From Mesocentrotus franciscanus (Eukaryota; Echinodermata; Echinoidea; Camarodonta; Strongylocentrotidae): DNA of 64,000 nucleotides. Both the position numbers and the translations under genes were made by a program. Under the pieces are notes generated by a model. That model did not search any database. It had not been told where the DNA came from and was given only the letters and a program-made list of their open reading frames with translations. Shown in pieces: positions 47,601-58,472 of this stretch (position 1 is the first letter of the stretch; each line of letters starts with the position of its first letter). The DNA is taken from positions 12,893,207 through 12,957,206 of the forward strand of contig CP137679.1 in NCBI GenBank assembly GCA_037976565.1. Reading direction: 5' to 3'.

Positions 47601-50600
47601 CTGGTTGGCATCTCTGCATACTGGTATGAATTGCAAAGCTGTGGAATTTTGGTTCCTTGCATGCAAGCATGCTTCTTTATTACAAAAATATTACTTTGAA
47701 ATTATCAGTGAAATCATAAGATCCTTACAGCCAATCATCAAGGCAAGTTAAATGCCCTATACAAGTTTTCATGCTTGTTAGATTTTGTCTTTCAATGCAA
47801 AAGTAGAGATTGTATTTAGGCATACCTGTTGTTGCTGGTTGCTATCTCGGATGAATCGTTGGTTCTCATTTTCAGCCTCTTGCTCTAGTCGACTGTACTT
47901 GTGCTTTGGCCGTCCTGGGCCGTTGGGTAGCAGAGACTGTTGTGAAAGATTGGAACCAGTCATATGCAATGTTAGCACAGTTGAATACATGTATTTCAAT
48001 GTCAGCAGAGACTGAGAGTTAAAGTGTACATGTACCAATTACCTAACAAACAAAAATTGTGTACAGCTAGAATGTATTTAAATCAAACTAAAAAAAACAT
48101 CAGGAAGGAAGGTGCCAATTGCGATGGGGAGGTTTTTGTGGACCAGTGGATCTGAGATCAAGCTATTAAAAAAAAAGGAGGGGAAAAGAAAAAGAAAAAA
48201 AAAATATCAAAAACTAGAGATTTATGAAGAGTATGAAAGAAAGAGAAAAAAAGTGAAAGGCATAAATATTCTCAAAAAGAATTAAACGCTGAGAAAACAA
48301 TAAAACAACAACAACAACATCACCCTGCATTCTATGGGCTACTGGATAAGGAGTATGAGGATAAAGAACAATAACATCAAACTGCACACACAGAAGTTGA
48401 ACCCAAGTCGGACTTGGGTTCCATGTGGGCTGTAATTTAAGATTCTTGCTGTGAAAACTGCTGTTGTTAACAATTTGCAAGAGTTTTGAGCCACAATTTA
48501 AACGAATCACAACCGACACAAAAATTGATGCCAAAAAAAAAGGAATCCATTAAAACAAAGCTTACAACCACACGCGACACACTTCCAATGCAGAAATTTC
48601 CATTCCTCATGCTGTTATTACCATATTAGGACCTATAGTTTATTTAGAAGTAGATAGTTTTTTGTAGTTGTTTTTTTTTTGTATTATCGGCGTTCCATTC
48701 TTTTTGAGAATATTTACGCCTTTCACATTTATTTTCTTTCTTTTTCGTGTACTGTTTGTAAATTTGTACTCTTCATAAATCTCTATTGAAGTTTTCTATT
48801 GAAGTAGCGATCAACATTATAGGGCATTTGGTTGACGTGCGGTATGTGCAAAAAAAAAAAAAAAAGTATTTTATGAAGAAAACACGTACTATCGTAATTT
48901 TGAGAAAAAAACAGAATAATTCCGGGAACAAGTGAAACGCTCTCGGCGGTCTCGCCTGCATTACGCAATTCGGCATTACGCAATTCGATATGATGAAAAG
49001 TTGAGGTTGGGACATTATTTTTATAGGCGGGTGGGCCATTTGCAGACCCCCGAAAATGAAATCCTCTGAATATAATAAGCATTTTGAAGTGAATATTGAT
49101 TATGAATCATCAGAATAATTATTTACTGTATCATAAGAATACAATATAATGAGATTTAGTGTATGGGTAAGACTACAAATGTTTCAATGCTTGTCAGTAA
49201 TTTACAAATAAAGTTATCTAATAAACTTTTTAAGAAAAGAGGATTTTTCAGCACTTTGTGTAAAAACAATTGGAAGGTAGAACCCATCTACATCACATCA
49301 CGTCTCATTAGCATAATGAGAACATTATTATGAGATATACTCCAATATATATTATCCAAACATCAATATTGTCACCTAGCTGTAACTGATCATGTACATA
49401 CTAGGCCTGGGATCGAATACTAAAATTACTATTAGAATATTCATGGGAAAGTACTGAATGATTCGAATATTTACTTTCATGAAATATGAAAAATAACAAC
49501 AATTTATTTATTAATTCTCATATTAAATTTTGATAACATAATCCAAGTCTACTGACCTAAAATGACCTTTGACCTTGACTTTGTGACCTGGAATTTGTGT
49601 CACATGATTTGTGATACTTGATAGCCCTTGGGTACAAGTTTCATGGAATTTGAACAAACACTTTTGAAATTATGCTAAAATTTCAAAATCTTGATGTTGA
49701 TGCCACAACAAAGTCTAAGTTTCCAGACCTGAAATGACATTTGACCTTTACTTTGTCACCTAAAAGACTAATAACATGATTGGTGATACTTGATAACCCT
49801 TATGTTCAAGTTTCATGGAATAGGAATGTATACTTTCAAAATTATGATAACAATTAAAAAATCTTAGCCTGATGCCACAACATAGTTAAGTTTGTTGACC
49901 TGAAATGACCTTTGACCTTGACCTAGTGGGCTGAAATTCTACTCACATGATTGGGGATACTTGATAACCCTTTAGTCTAAGTTTCATTGAATAAGAACTT
50001 ATACTTTCAAAATTATATTACAAATTCAAAAACTTAACCTCAGGTTAAGTTTTTGATGATGATGCCACAACATAGTCTAAGTTTGTTGACCTGAAATGAC
50101 CTTTGACCTTGACTTTGTGACCTGAAATTTTCCTCACATGATTGGGGATACTTGATAACCCTTTAGTCCAAGTTTCATTTAATAGGACCTTATACTTTCA
50201 AAATTATATTAACAATTCAAAAACTTAACCTTAGGTTAAGTTTTGATGTTGACGCCGTCGCCGCCGTCGCCGTCGCCGCCGTCACTGGAAAAGCGGCGCC
50301 TATGTCTCGCTTTTTGCTACGCAGGCGAGACAAAAACGTAATGGTTGGCAGCTCTGATTATACCTCACCTGGTGGGTGTTTCAAAAAGACTAAGATCGAC
50401 TTTAAGTTGGACTTAACTATGGCAGGCCATTCATGCCACTGTTTGCTCTTACCATTTACTGGCATTGGTCTCTGAAGGGACATATAAATCATGGTCACAA
50501 ATCTACAGAATTTACATTCTTTGATAGTTCATTATTGAAGGAAAAAATATTATCTAAAGATCATAATTGAGAGACCATTGGTGAGAGCAACCAATGGCAC

Positions 50601-52469
50601 GAATGGCCTGCCATATTAGTCTTTGTGAAACACTCCCCAGGTCTTACAACAAAATATCATTGGAACATACCTGTCTTGATTTCTTGTCTTCTCTTGTCTT
50701 GGTTCCTGGACTACTCATATGCTCTTTCATCTCTCGGACTCTATCTTTGGTCCTTGTGACAAAGAGTCTCCTCGTATCCAAATCACTGGGCTCTATCCTG
50801 AATTTCCTTGGATTGGCTTCAACAATGCGTGACGTAACGGTTAAAGAAAGCAAGTTTGCTATTGAACATTTAGCAATAAAAATTAAATTAGTTAGCCTCT
50901 TCAGTCACATTTCCTGCCTGTCAAGCTACTTGGCAAGTGGGAACTACAGTATAAAGCATGATCATGGTTATACACTGTATGTGTTTTGTGTTCAATAACA
51001 TATATTATGTAGGGTAACGTAAGGTATAGATTAGAATCAAAGATCTATATTCCCGTGTAATTTGCTTTGAGTATAGGGAAAAGGATAAAAATGCACATTC
51101 CTCACTCATGCATGGCAAAATAGAAGATTGCAATGGCAAACATATCAAAGGAAGTGGAGAGGGACAGGAAAAAGGGGGATTTGACTTGGCCTAATTAAGC
51201 TGAATAATCTTGATTAATCAAGATCAGAATCAATTGCTGACAAATGAATCATACATGTAAGTGGATTTATCATGTTAAATATTAAGCCGAGATACTCTCA
51301 CATAGACACAATTTAATAAACATTTTAGGCTAAAGGAACAAGAAATAGTCTCTGATGGATTCAAGATAGCCATTTAGTTCAAAGTTAACTTCATCAAAAC
51401 ATTTTGAGCAGCTGTTATTAAAGCACAGTCTGATGACTAACTGCAAAAGGAAACATGTTTTTATAAGTTGATGACTCTCTATTTCTAGTTGATAATCATG
51501 ATAGAAACTAACTAATTTCAATGATTTTCTAGAATCTAGTGAGTATGTACACATGTAGCCTTCTATAATTCCCAAAGACAAGTCTAAACCTGAATAGTAC
51601 ATGTACAAATCAATTTAATTTTGCATACAACCCGACTCTACTATTTGATTCTAAAAAGGATATTGATGGTTTCCTCTAGATCTTCCACGTCCCATTCAAT
51701 ACTCCTAAGACTATTCCTGAGTTCGTTCATGGTCCAGTCATACTCCTCCTTGCTCACACTGTTTGTGTCTTCTAGGAGCTGAGTCCATCTCTGGTAGAGT
51801 CCCTCTGATGTGTTCACGGCCTTTTCCACCTCCCTATTGTGCAAAGAAGAAAGGAATAGCCATGTACATGTAATATCATTTATTCATAGAACTGTTAGAC
51901 GGTCGACTGGTAGTACTACAGTAGTAGATCTATATTATCAAACTTAATAATATGTAAATTACCTGAATCATCTGAATTACCTACATGTATGGTGACGCCC
52001 AGTTAGTCTTAAGACTTGTAGAGGGCTCTTCAACTGATCTGTTCCCTGATCATATACTGTAATCTGTATAAATAAAGCTCATCAAATCAATCATCAAAGT
52101 CAAACAGGGTCTAGCTAAATCTAGTGCAAACAATTTAACATTTAACTGTTAATTATAACAGCCTAACAGGGCTCTTTATTATAAAGAGTTGCGCTTCTTT
52201 AATAAGACAGGGCCCAGAATTGATGTGAGTTATACCGTATTACCAGCAAGATCCTTTTGTTTAATTTTGTGCCTAGAAAATTAACATTGATTGATTGAAC
52301 AAGATATTGATAATGAAATATGATTATGAATGATCATGAATACTACTACTACAGAGTACAGACCTACTCTATAACTCTACAGTCTACTAGTACTACAGCT
52401 ACAAACTAGTCACACCAACGTTGATTTTACTCACTCTTTCACAACGAAGAATGGATCTTCAAGTGACAT
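44649..52469 (-). CDS. STX6: Syntaxin-6, Qc-SNARE of trans-Golgi/endosome membranes, complete, 7 coding exons
   Basis: Syntaxin-6 supplies the Qc helix in SNARE complexes for endosome-to-Golgi fusion. The exons are 52435-52469, 51664-51833, 50671-50828, 47826-47936, 46266-46372, 45366-45460 and 44649-44722, totalling 750 nt (249 aa; the human protein is 255). Residues 1-11 ([11 protein letters not shown]) and the next block ([21 protein letters not shown] across the exon 2/3 junction) form the N-terminal three-helix domain. The SNARE motif follows ([20 protein letters not shown] ... [20 protein letters not shown] ... [13 protein letters not shown]). The protein ends with [24 protein letters not shown], the single C-terminal anchor. 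Every junction is in phase. Intron 2 is of the AT-AC U12 type. An STX10 assignment is unlikely because STX10 is a vertebrate duplicate. Confidence 0.95.
45461..45535. repeat. (GA)n microsatellite serving as polypyrimidine tract of syntaxin-6 exon 6
   Basis: In transcript sense this is a (CT)n run ending directly in CCAG at the exon 6 acceptor. Confidence 0.9.
46046..46198. mobile_element. MITE copy, AGGGC..CTTATAAA ends
   Basis: AGGGCGCTGTCTTATAAACC and the inverted GTAACTCTTTAAAGTACAGGG match the ends of the element at 42545-42712. The interior has several AATTGCAACT motifs in both orientations. Confidence 0.65.
46440..46715 (-). mobile_element. tRNA-derived SINE, minus orientation
   Basis: On the minus strand the head GTGTTGTGGTCTAGTGAATA and the B box AGTTCGAGTCCC are followed by CCTTTGGCAAGACATTAATC, as in the copy at 12346-12635. 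The 3' end is near 46440 with a GCGCC...ATATAAATG tail. It lies in syntaxin-6 intron 4. Confidence 0.8.
47243..47616. mobile_element. MITE with CAGAGATGCCAACC inverted ends
   Basis: The ends CAGAGATGCCAACC and GGTTGGCATCTCTG are exact inverted repeats. The 6-bp sequence CATACT is repeated directly on both sides (47237-47242 and 47617-47622). A/T-rich interior with repeated ATCGTA(C/T)T. No ORF of its own. Located in syntaxin-6 intron 4. Confidence 0.85.
48949..50331. mobile_element. Possible composite element with GTCTCGCCTGC inverted ends and internal ~180-bp tandem repeats
   Basis: The left end GTCTCGCCTGC (48949-48959) and right end GCAGGCGAGAC (50321-50331) are exact inverted repeats 1.4 kb apart. 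Inside, 49555-50245 holds about four ~180-bp units with TGACCTTTGACCTTGACTTTG, CACATGATTGGGGATACTTG and ATAACCCTTTAGTCCAAGTTTCA-type blocks. It ends in a (GCCGTC)n stretch. Right next to it, GGTTGGCAGCTCTG (50344-50357) looks like the end of a CAGAGATGCC-type MITE into which this element inserted. Confidence 0.5.
50369..50640. mobile_element. MITE with long inverted ends (CTGGGGAGTGTTTCACAAAG), copy 1
   Basis: Arms of 60 bp or more are inverted: GACTAAGATCGACTTTAAGT ... GGCAGGCCATTC and its complement. Length 272 bp. It ends 30 bp from the donor of syntaxin-6 exon 3. Confidence 0.85.
50829..51663 (-). other. STX6: U12-type AT-AC intron (syntaxin-6 intron 2)
   Basis: The intron starts ATATCCTTTTT and ends TTTCTTTAACCGTTACGTCAC. 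These match the minor-spliceosome donor ATATCCTT, the branch point TTCCTTAAC and an AC terminus about 12 nt after the branch point. No GT donor keeps the frame. Using AT-AC restores [12 protein letters not shown], identical to the vertebrate protein. Confidence 0.93.
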
Positions 52470-52970
52470 GTTTCTTTCCTTCGAATATAACGCGTCTGAG
52501 AAAACGATGTAGTTAGGCAGCTTCCAATTGATGACAACGTGTTATGAATATGAGGTACGATGGCCGATGGAGGACGAACCACGTAGGCCTACTACGTAGA
52601 ACGCTGGGTGGTCGCGCCTACGCTTTGCCGTAGACGTGTTGTGCGATGACCGTAGTCAGTAGTGTGATGTGAAAACAAAATTGTCCTGTCGCTACTGCAC
52701 TGTGTTCCCGTCCACACGACTGTGCGAGCAATATGAACGTTTAATCTAACAAATGTATCATTATTTAAGACAGAAATTTGGAATGGAAGTATTGAAAACT
52801 TGTAAAGTTACAGAAATACAGGACTCCACTAAAATTCCTCTAAAAATCCCCCGGTTAAAGGATTTACGAAACTGTACGGTGCCGGTGGTGATGACAGCAC
52901 GACTCTAAATTTGTTGTGACCTTAGCTTGTACTTTCCGGATATGAATGCACGATGACGTCACAACGGAAG
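52470..52970 (-). promoter_or_regulatory. Candidate syntaxin-6 5' UTR and promoter
   Basis: Upstream of the ATG the sequence is GC-richer than its surroundings, with no TATA box. TGACGTCA (CRE, near 52954) is followed by CGGAAG (ETS-like, near 52965). This fits a TATA-less housekeeping promoter; the start site is unknown. Confidence 0.35.
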
Positions 52971-54119
52971 GGATTTTCCCACGAGTTTCAAAACACAGGA
53001 AATTCCCTCAATTCTTACAAGCCGATTATTATTATTATGACGGTTTCTACTGCTTACGTTTCCTAACCATTTTAAGTTTGGTTAGAAGAAGTCACATTTT
53101 CTACTAAATCAGAAACTTGCGTTGTTAATTTATCATTTATTTATCATTTGTTTTTTTAAAAACAAAATAGCAGTTTATCTGTACACACTGACAAATTGAG
53201 TATACTCTCTATCAATCTTTGTTCAAGGAAGCGGATTAAGTGGACACAATATATGTTTGAATGGATAAGAATTAATGCAGATCTATCTTTCTTTGAAAGT
53301 TCATCTATGTAATCATGCTCTCCACTGCCAAATTTCCCTCTTATAATTAAAGTCTACCCTTTGGTATTGTCTACCATTGTATTTCAAAAGTGAAATGATA
53401 CATAATATGTACCTAGCTTGAAGCAATGGTGAAGCAATGGGGGAGTTGGGGGAGGGGTGGGGAGGGGAAATGAGACAGGAAAGGCAACATCAGGAAGGTG
53501 TTCGACCCCTCCCACACCATTTGTTATGTTGTACTCCTGATGCCACCCCTCCCCACCCCACCCCATACCAGTGCCACATTGATATATGCATGGCGTATTG
53601 AACGATAAGTTATGGATCCATGCTATCCCTTTCGGGGAAAGCATATATTGCACATGTTGTGGTTTGGCTCAGCAACTGTTTATTCAGAGCCCAGGCCCAA
53701 CAAATATATACCAGCTAGATGCATATAAAGAAAGGGCAAAAATTATTGCACATATTGTGTCCATTTTGGTAGCATGACCACATTGTGGATGAAATGAGTG
53801 ATTGGAAATCATAGTTTTTCAATAAAAATTGGAAATTTTTCAGGATTTACACAAACTTTCTACCCTGTATATTGTTGAGACATTGCATTTCATTTGAACA
53901 ATGTATATAACATCAAAAGAAAAATGAATGTTGCCAATTTGAAGATCAATATGTGATCCATTTAGCCCTAACAAATAAAACCCTGTCCTGAAAGGGAAGT
54001 GCCATTGCCTTTAAGTTTTACAGATCTCGTTATCCTATGAATATCAAGAACGAACCATACACAGAACAAATAAATCATGACTCTATGCTTCTGAGAAATG
54101 TGAGTTTACCATTTATTCC

Positions 54120-54316
54120 AGTGCTTTCCACCATAAATATCAAATCTGTAACAATTTATTCATACATATTGAAGAATAATTCATTTATATTTACAAAGAT
54201 GAAAAAGTGACATGAATAATTAGCTTTCCACCATAAATATCAAATGTGTAAAAATGTATTCATACACAATGAAGAATAATTCACTTATATTTACAAACAT
54301 GAATTAGTAACACATA
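54120..54316. repeat. Two-copy ~103-bp tandem duplication followed by (TA)n
   Basis: Both copies start (A/T)GCTTTCCACCATAAATATC and end ATTTACAAA(G/C)ATGAA. A short TATATA tract follows. Confidence 0.85.
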
Positions 54317-54473
54317 TATATATATATATATGCCATAATTTGAAAAAATCATACACTTCATGTCGAGAGCCAGAAGGGTGTTTGTTCTATTTCTATATGA
54401 GTTAACAGCCTTTTAGCTGACAGCCGATGATTGATTTTTGTATCACATGGCAGATGATGAACACAAATTTACA

Positions 54474-55028
54474 GATTAAATCTAATCCTGAGCTCAGGGG
54501 AGTGTTTCACAAAGACTAAGATTGACTTTATAAGTTGGACTTAACTATGTCTATGGCAGGCCGTTCATGCCACTAGTTCCTCTAAACATTCCTGGCATTG
54601 GTTTCTCAAGGGACGGACAAATCATGGTCACAAATCTACAGAATTTACCCTTTTTGATAGTTCATTATTGAAGGAAAAAATATTATCTAAAGATCATAAT
54701 TGAGAGACCAATGGTGAGAGCAACCAGTGGCATGAATGGCCTGCCATAGTTAAGTCCAACTTAAAGTCGATCTTAGTCTTTGTGAAACACCTCCCTGGTA
54801 TGGGTATTGTATTTTGAGAGAAAATTCGCTATGATTTATTCTGGATTGTGCAAATGAGAGTTGTGGTTTTTATTGAAGATGATTTCCAGCAAGTTTGTCT
54901 GAGGTTGTTTTTATTTTACCGAGTGGTTCAAACAATCAATCTACTGCAGGATAAACAATCCAGAATGAATTGTAGCCATGTTCTCTCGACTTTCGATGCC
55001 CATACCAGAGCTCAAGGTTAGCATTAAC
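54474..55028. mobile_element. MITE with GAGCTCTGGTATGGG ends, interrupted by a nested MITE
   Basis: The right end CCCATACCAGAGCTC (complement GAGCTCTGGTATGGG) is intact. The left copy of the same end is split after GAGCT by the element at 54495-54797 and resumes GGTATGGGTATTG. Arms share TTCTGGATTGT and its complement. Confidence 0.75.
54495..54797. mobile_element. MITE with long inverted ends, copy 2 (nested)
   Basis: CAGGGGAGTGTTTCACAAAG and its inverted partner TTTGTGAAACACCTCCCTG bound a 303-bp element highly similar to the one at 50369-50640. Confidence 0.85.
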
Positions 55029-55062
55029 TCTGTGTTAAAGCATATGAGTAAACACCCTACTG

Positions 55063-55217
55063 GGCCCTAGCTGTTTCATAAAACTTGATATCAATAACAA
55101 GTTACAAGCTACTGTTATAAGCTACTGAAATCATGGCATCTGATTGGCTGAGAGCAAATTTGTCATAGAAATTTAGCAGTTGTTATAGATAACAAGTTTT
55201 ATGAAACGGCCCCCAGG
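55063..55217. mobile_element. MITE with GGGCC..GTTTCATAAAACTTG ends
   Basis: GGGCCCTAGCTGTTTCATAA and the inverted AAGTTTTATGAAACGGCCCC delimit it. The interior has GATTGGCTGAGAGCA, common in this MITE type. Confidence 0.75.
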
Positions 55218-56029
55218 CTCCAATAGATCGATGTACATACAAAATAGACAGCCTCCCTAAAATATATCACATCGCAAACATACATGTTTAAATCATGATA
55301 TAAAAAGAATACAAGTATAATAAATAGCACTTGGTAGCAATTCCATAAATATAATAGAAAACAACAGTTTTAAACAACAGTTCAAAATGGCAACTATATG
55401 AGTTACATTACCTGAGCACCACTACAAAGTAATTAAAAAATCATTTTAGAGTTTACCACATAACAACCAAATCAACTGGTTCTTCAATTATCTAATAAAG
55501 ACATGATCATTGTAAAACCTCTTATTCAAGCAGAAAAGCTTGGTATTTTCAATTTAACATCTTTGTTTTTATTTTACCATTAAAATAAAGATGAATTATA
55601 CTTATGAAAAAAATGAACAGCACTATACTTGCCATGTCTGCCAATGCAACATTCCTTGTTATTTTCTCTCTTTTTTTTATATTATTATAATTTTGTTACT
55701 TTCTTTTTATCAGTTTGCATTTTCTGTCATATTCCATATTCAGATTCCTATCATTCCTTTCATATAGTCATGATCGAGTTATTTTTCCTAAGTTGTTATC
55801 ATTTAATAGAACACTCCATCTCCAACCAGCATTGGGATACATTAATTCTGCCTTACAATATCATTTTACCTACATACCTTTCCAGCTAGTACATACCCAT
55901 AGGTAACAATGCAAGATTACATGTACATTCAACTTGTTGTATTTCACTTTGACTTCCCTTTTACACAGCAGAACTCCACTTCAACTCGATATGCCCTTAA
56001 AATGTTAAGTCTCACGCCATACTCTCAAC

Positions 56030-56790
56030 AAAGATCAGGGTGGCCCACAAACAAAGGTTCAAACATGTAACTGGAATGTGGAAGCTAGGAGTATGGAACC
56101 TTCAGCATGTGAAGAACGAAAGCCTTGTGGCCGGGCTCCAGGGCTTGCTTAAAGATAAAGACCAGTTCTGGTCATGCGATTGCATTGTGAAAGAAACGTT
56201 GTGGAATCGATCAGAAAAGGTTGATCATCTAGCATATAAGTATTGGTGTGTACTGCAAGGTTCTGGAATCATCAAAATGATAAGAAATTTGGCCCAGTCT
56301 TGGTAAAGTTACAAGCACTGTACACAGAAAGATGTATATGGGACTACGTGACCATATAATAATTTACCAAATATATCAATTAGTAGGCGGTTTCCCGACT
56401 TTCCCGGCAAACTTTGTATCATCACGTATTAGTCAAAACATATTCTTTCACATGATTGGTAATGAGAGCTTCCATTTCATATTTTTGAGAGAAGGGCGTT
56501 TCCAAAACTGGTCTTTACCTTTAAGGGCTTGACATTGTATTTTTCTCTACGCACTCTGGTGCAATCTGATCCATATTTTGAAGCATTCCATCATAAACAC
56601 ATTTTATGACTAATAATTCATAAATGAATTTTGGCTGAGAACGAATATCAACCTGTTGCTGATATTCAAACCTGTACAATAAATATTCAAACCTGTCGCT
56701 GTTACATGTTTAAACCCCTTGTGGGCTACCCTCGAGAGAACACTGCAAACATTCCCATAACCACATATTAAAATACCCATAACCTTACTC
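56030..56790 (+). repeat. Dispersed repeat (partner at 41254-41720), longer copy
   Basis: Matches the partner over several blocks with an extra middle segment (about 56150-56530). No intact coding frame. Confidence 0.65.
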
Positions 56791-56864
56791 AACTTCAAAT
56801 TCTCAAATTATGTTCAAGTATAAACCTGTGGACTGGCAAACATCAAAGCATGTTATTCGGTTTA

Positions 56865-57100
56865 TAGCTGTTCGGTCTATAACCGGTTTGTCTACTATAT
56901 CCAATCGGTCTATTGCCATATGGTCTACACCCAACCTCTACTATCCACATGGTCTAACGTCTAATGACCATATAGGCTAATAGTCATTTGGTCTAATCTC
57001 CAATAAGTCTACTACCCATTTGGTCTATTGCTCATTAGGTCTAATATTCCCAGTTTGTCTAATGCCCATTTTGTCTACTATCCATAAAGTCTAATAATCT
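56865..57100. repeat. Degenerate minisatellite of GGTCTA(A/T)n units
   Basis: About a dozen 18-24 bp units of the form CATTTGGTCTACTACC, strongly diverged. Confidence 0.75.
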
Positions 57101-57267
57101 TTTGATGATTATTATACAAATAATACACAGCAATGAGGGCATTAGTAAGAATTACCCACACAAGGTACCTTTGGAACAGTCTAACACGCCTGAGGCGATA
57201 GCCGAGGGTGTTTGAACAAAATGATGTGTATTATTTGTTTTATAAGATGATGTTTTATTTGTGAAAC

Positions 57268-57339
57268 AGTGGCAAGAACGGCCTGCCATAGTTAAGTCCA
57301 ACTTAAAGTTGATCTTAGTCTTTGTGAAACACTCCCCAG
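57268..57339. mobile_element. Right arm only of the CTGGGGAGTG MITE (copy 3)
   Basis: GGCCTGCCATAGTTAAGTCC ... TTTGTGAAACACTCCCCAG matches the right end of copies 1 and 2. Confidence 0.75.
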
Positions 57340-58472
57340 AACACAACCCTGAAAAGGTTGCTTCAGAATGCCTGCATTAAAAAAAAAATTGGATGGTAGA
57401 TGATGGTATTTCTATAGGCTTTATATCCATCACGATAAATCTTCTGCAGTGGCTGACTCACCAAAGTCAAACATCTCGCAGATGAAAATGTTTCTGAACA
57501 TATAATTTCCATATTTGTGTTGTTTTTATCTCTAAATACAACATCAACAACAACTAAAATCTGAATTTTGGAAAGAGAGGGAAACACAATGTGATCCACT
57601 GGACAAATAACTCTTTTTACAGCTTTCATAGCACATTAAAGAAAACTGATAATTGATCTTATTTTCTTTAATATTCTAACTAAATGCACCAAGAATATCA
57701 CACTGAGTAATTTTTTTTGGATAACACATATGCACAAACCCCTTTCTTTATTTTTAACGCACAATTACACTTGTACTTCAGTTGCCAAGCTAGATAGCTT
57801 GACGCGACCATGTTAAAAAAAGCTTATGTTTTAGCTACCACTTAATGACATCTATTGCTTCTTAATATGGGTAAGAACTATATGCTCTTTATCATAAGCC
57901 TTATGTGAATCTATAATTATTCAACTGATGCCAAATGCCCAATTATAGCGACAAATACAAGTAACGAAGCAAACGGTAGGTATACATTGCACATGAAAAT
58001 ATATGAGTCATAACTTAAAGCACCAAACATATTCAATCCATCATTCAACCGACCCCAAATTGTAAATGAAACAAGATCACACAGTGAAACCATACATTTA
58101 ACAACTAAATTATTCATACCCTTAGCAATTTTTGTAATTTTTTTAGGTATGCAAAAAATAGATTTGTCCTGATTTATGTTTCTTGAGAATGCGAGATATA
58201 ACATTTAATGCTTACATTTGAAAGTATTCAACAAAGCCCTTCATCCACCCTTTATTGTTGAGTTATGAAAAACATTAAAAAACATCCCATTTACAAGGGG
58301 TATGAATAATTTAGTTGCCAACTGTATATCTGCCCCCAAACACCAAATTTGCTAAAATAAACAAAGCTTGCTTTTTTATAAAGCAATGCTTAGATTCACT
58401 TTACCAGCTAACAAACACACAATTGCATCAATAAACTGAGAGTTATAAAAATGATGCACTTCACATAACGTA

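Larger units (their letters stand above)
52970..58472. other. Spacer between syntaxin-6 and TTLL11
   Basis: Only the listed MITEs and minisatellites are recognisable. Remaining ORFs are short and AT-rich without homology. Leftmost TTLL11 3' UTR is probably included near 58000-58472. Confidence 0.5.
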
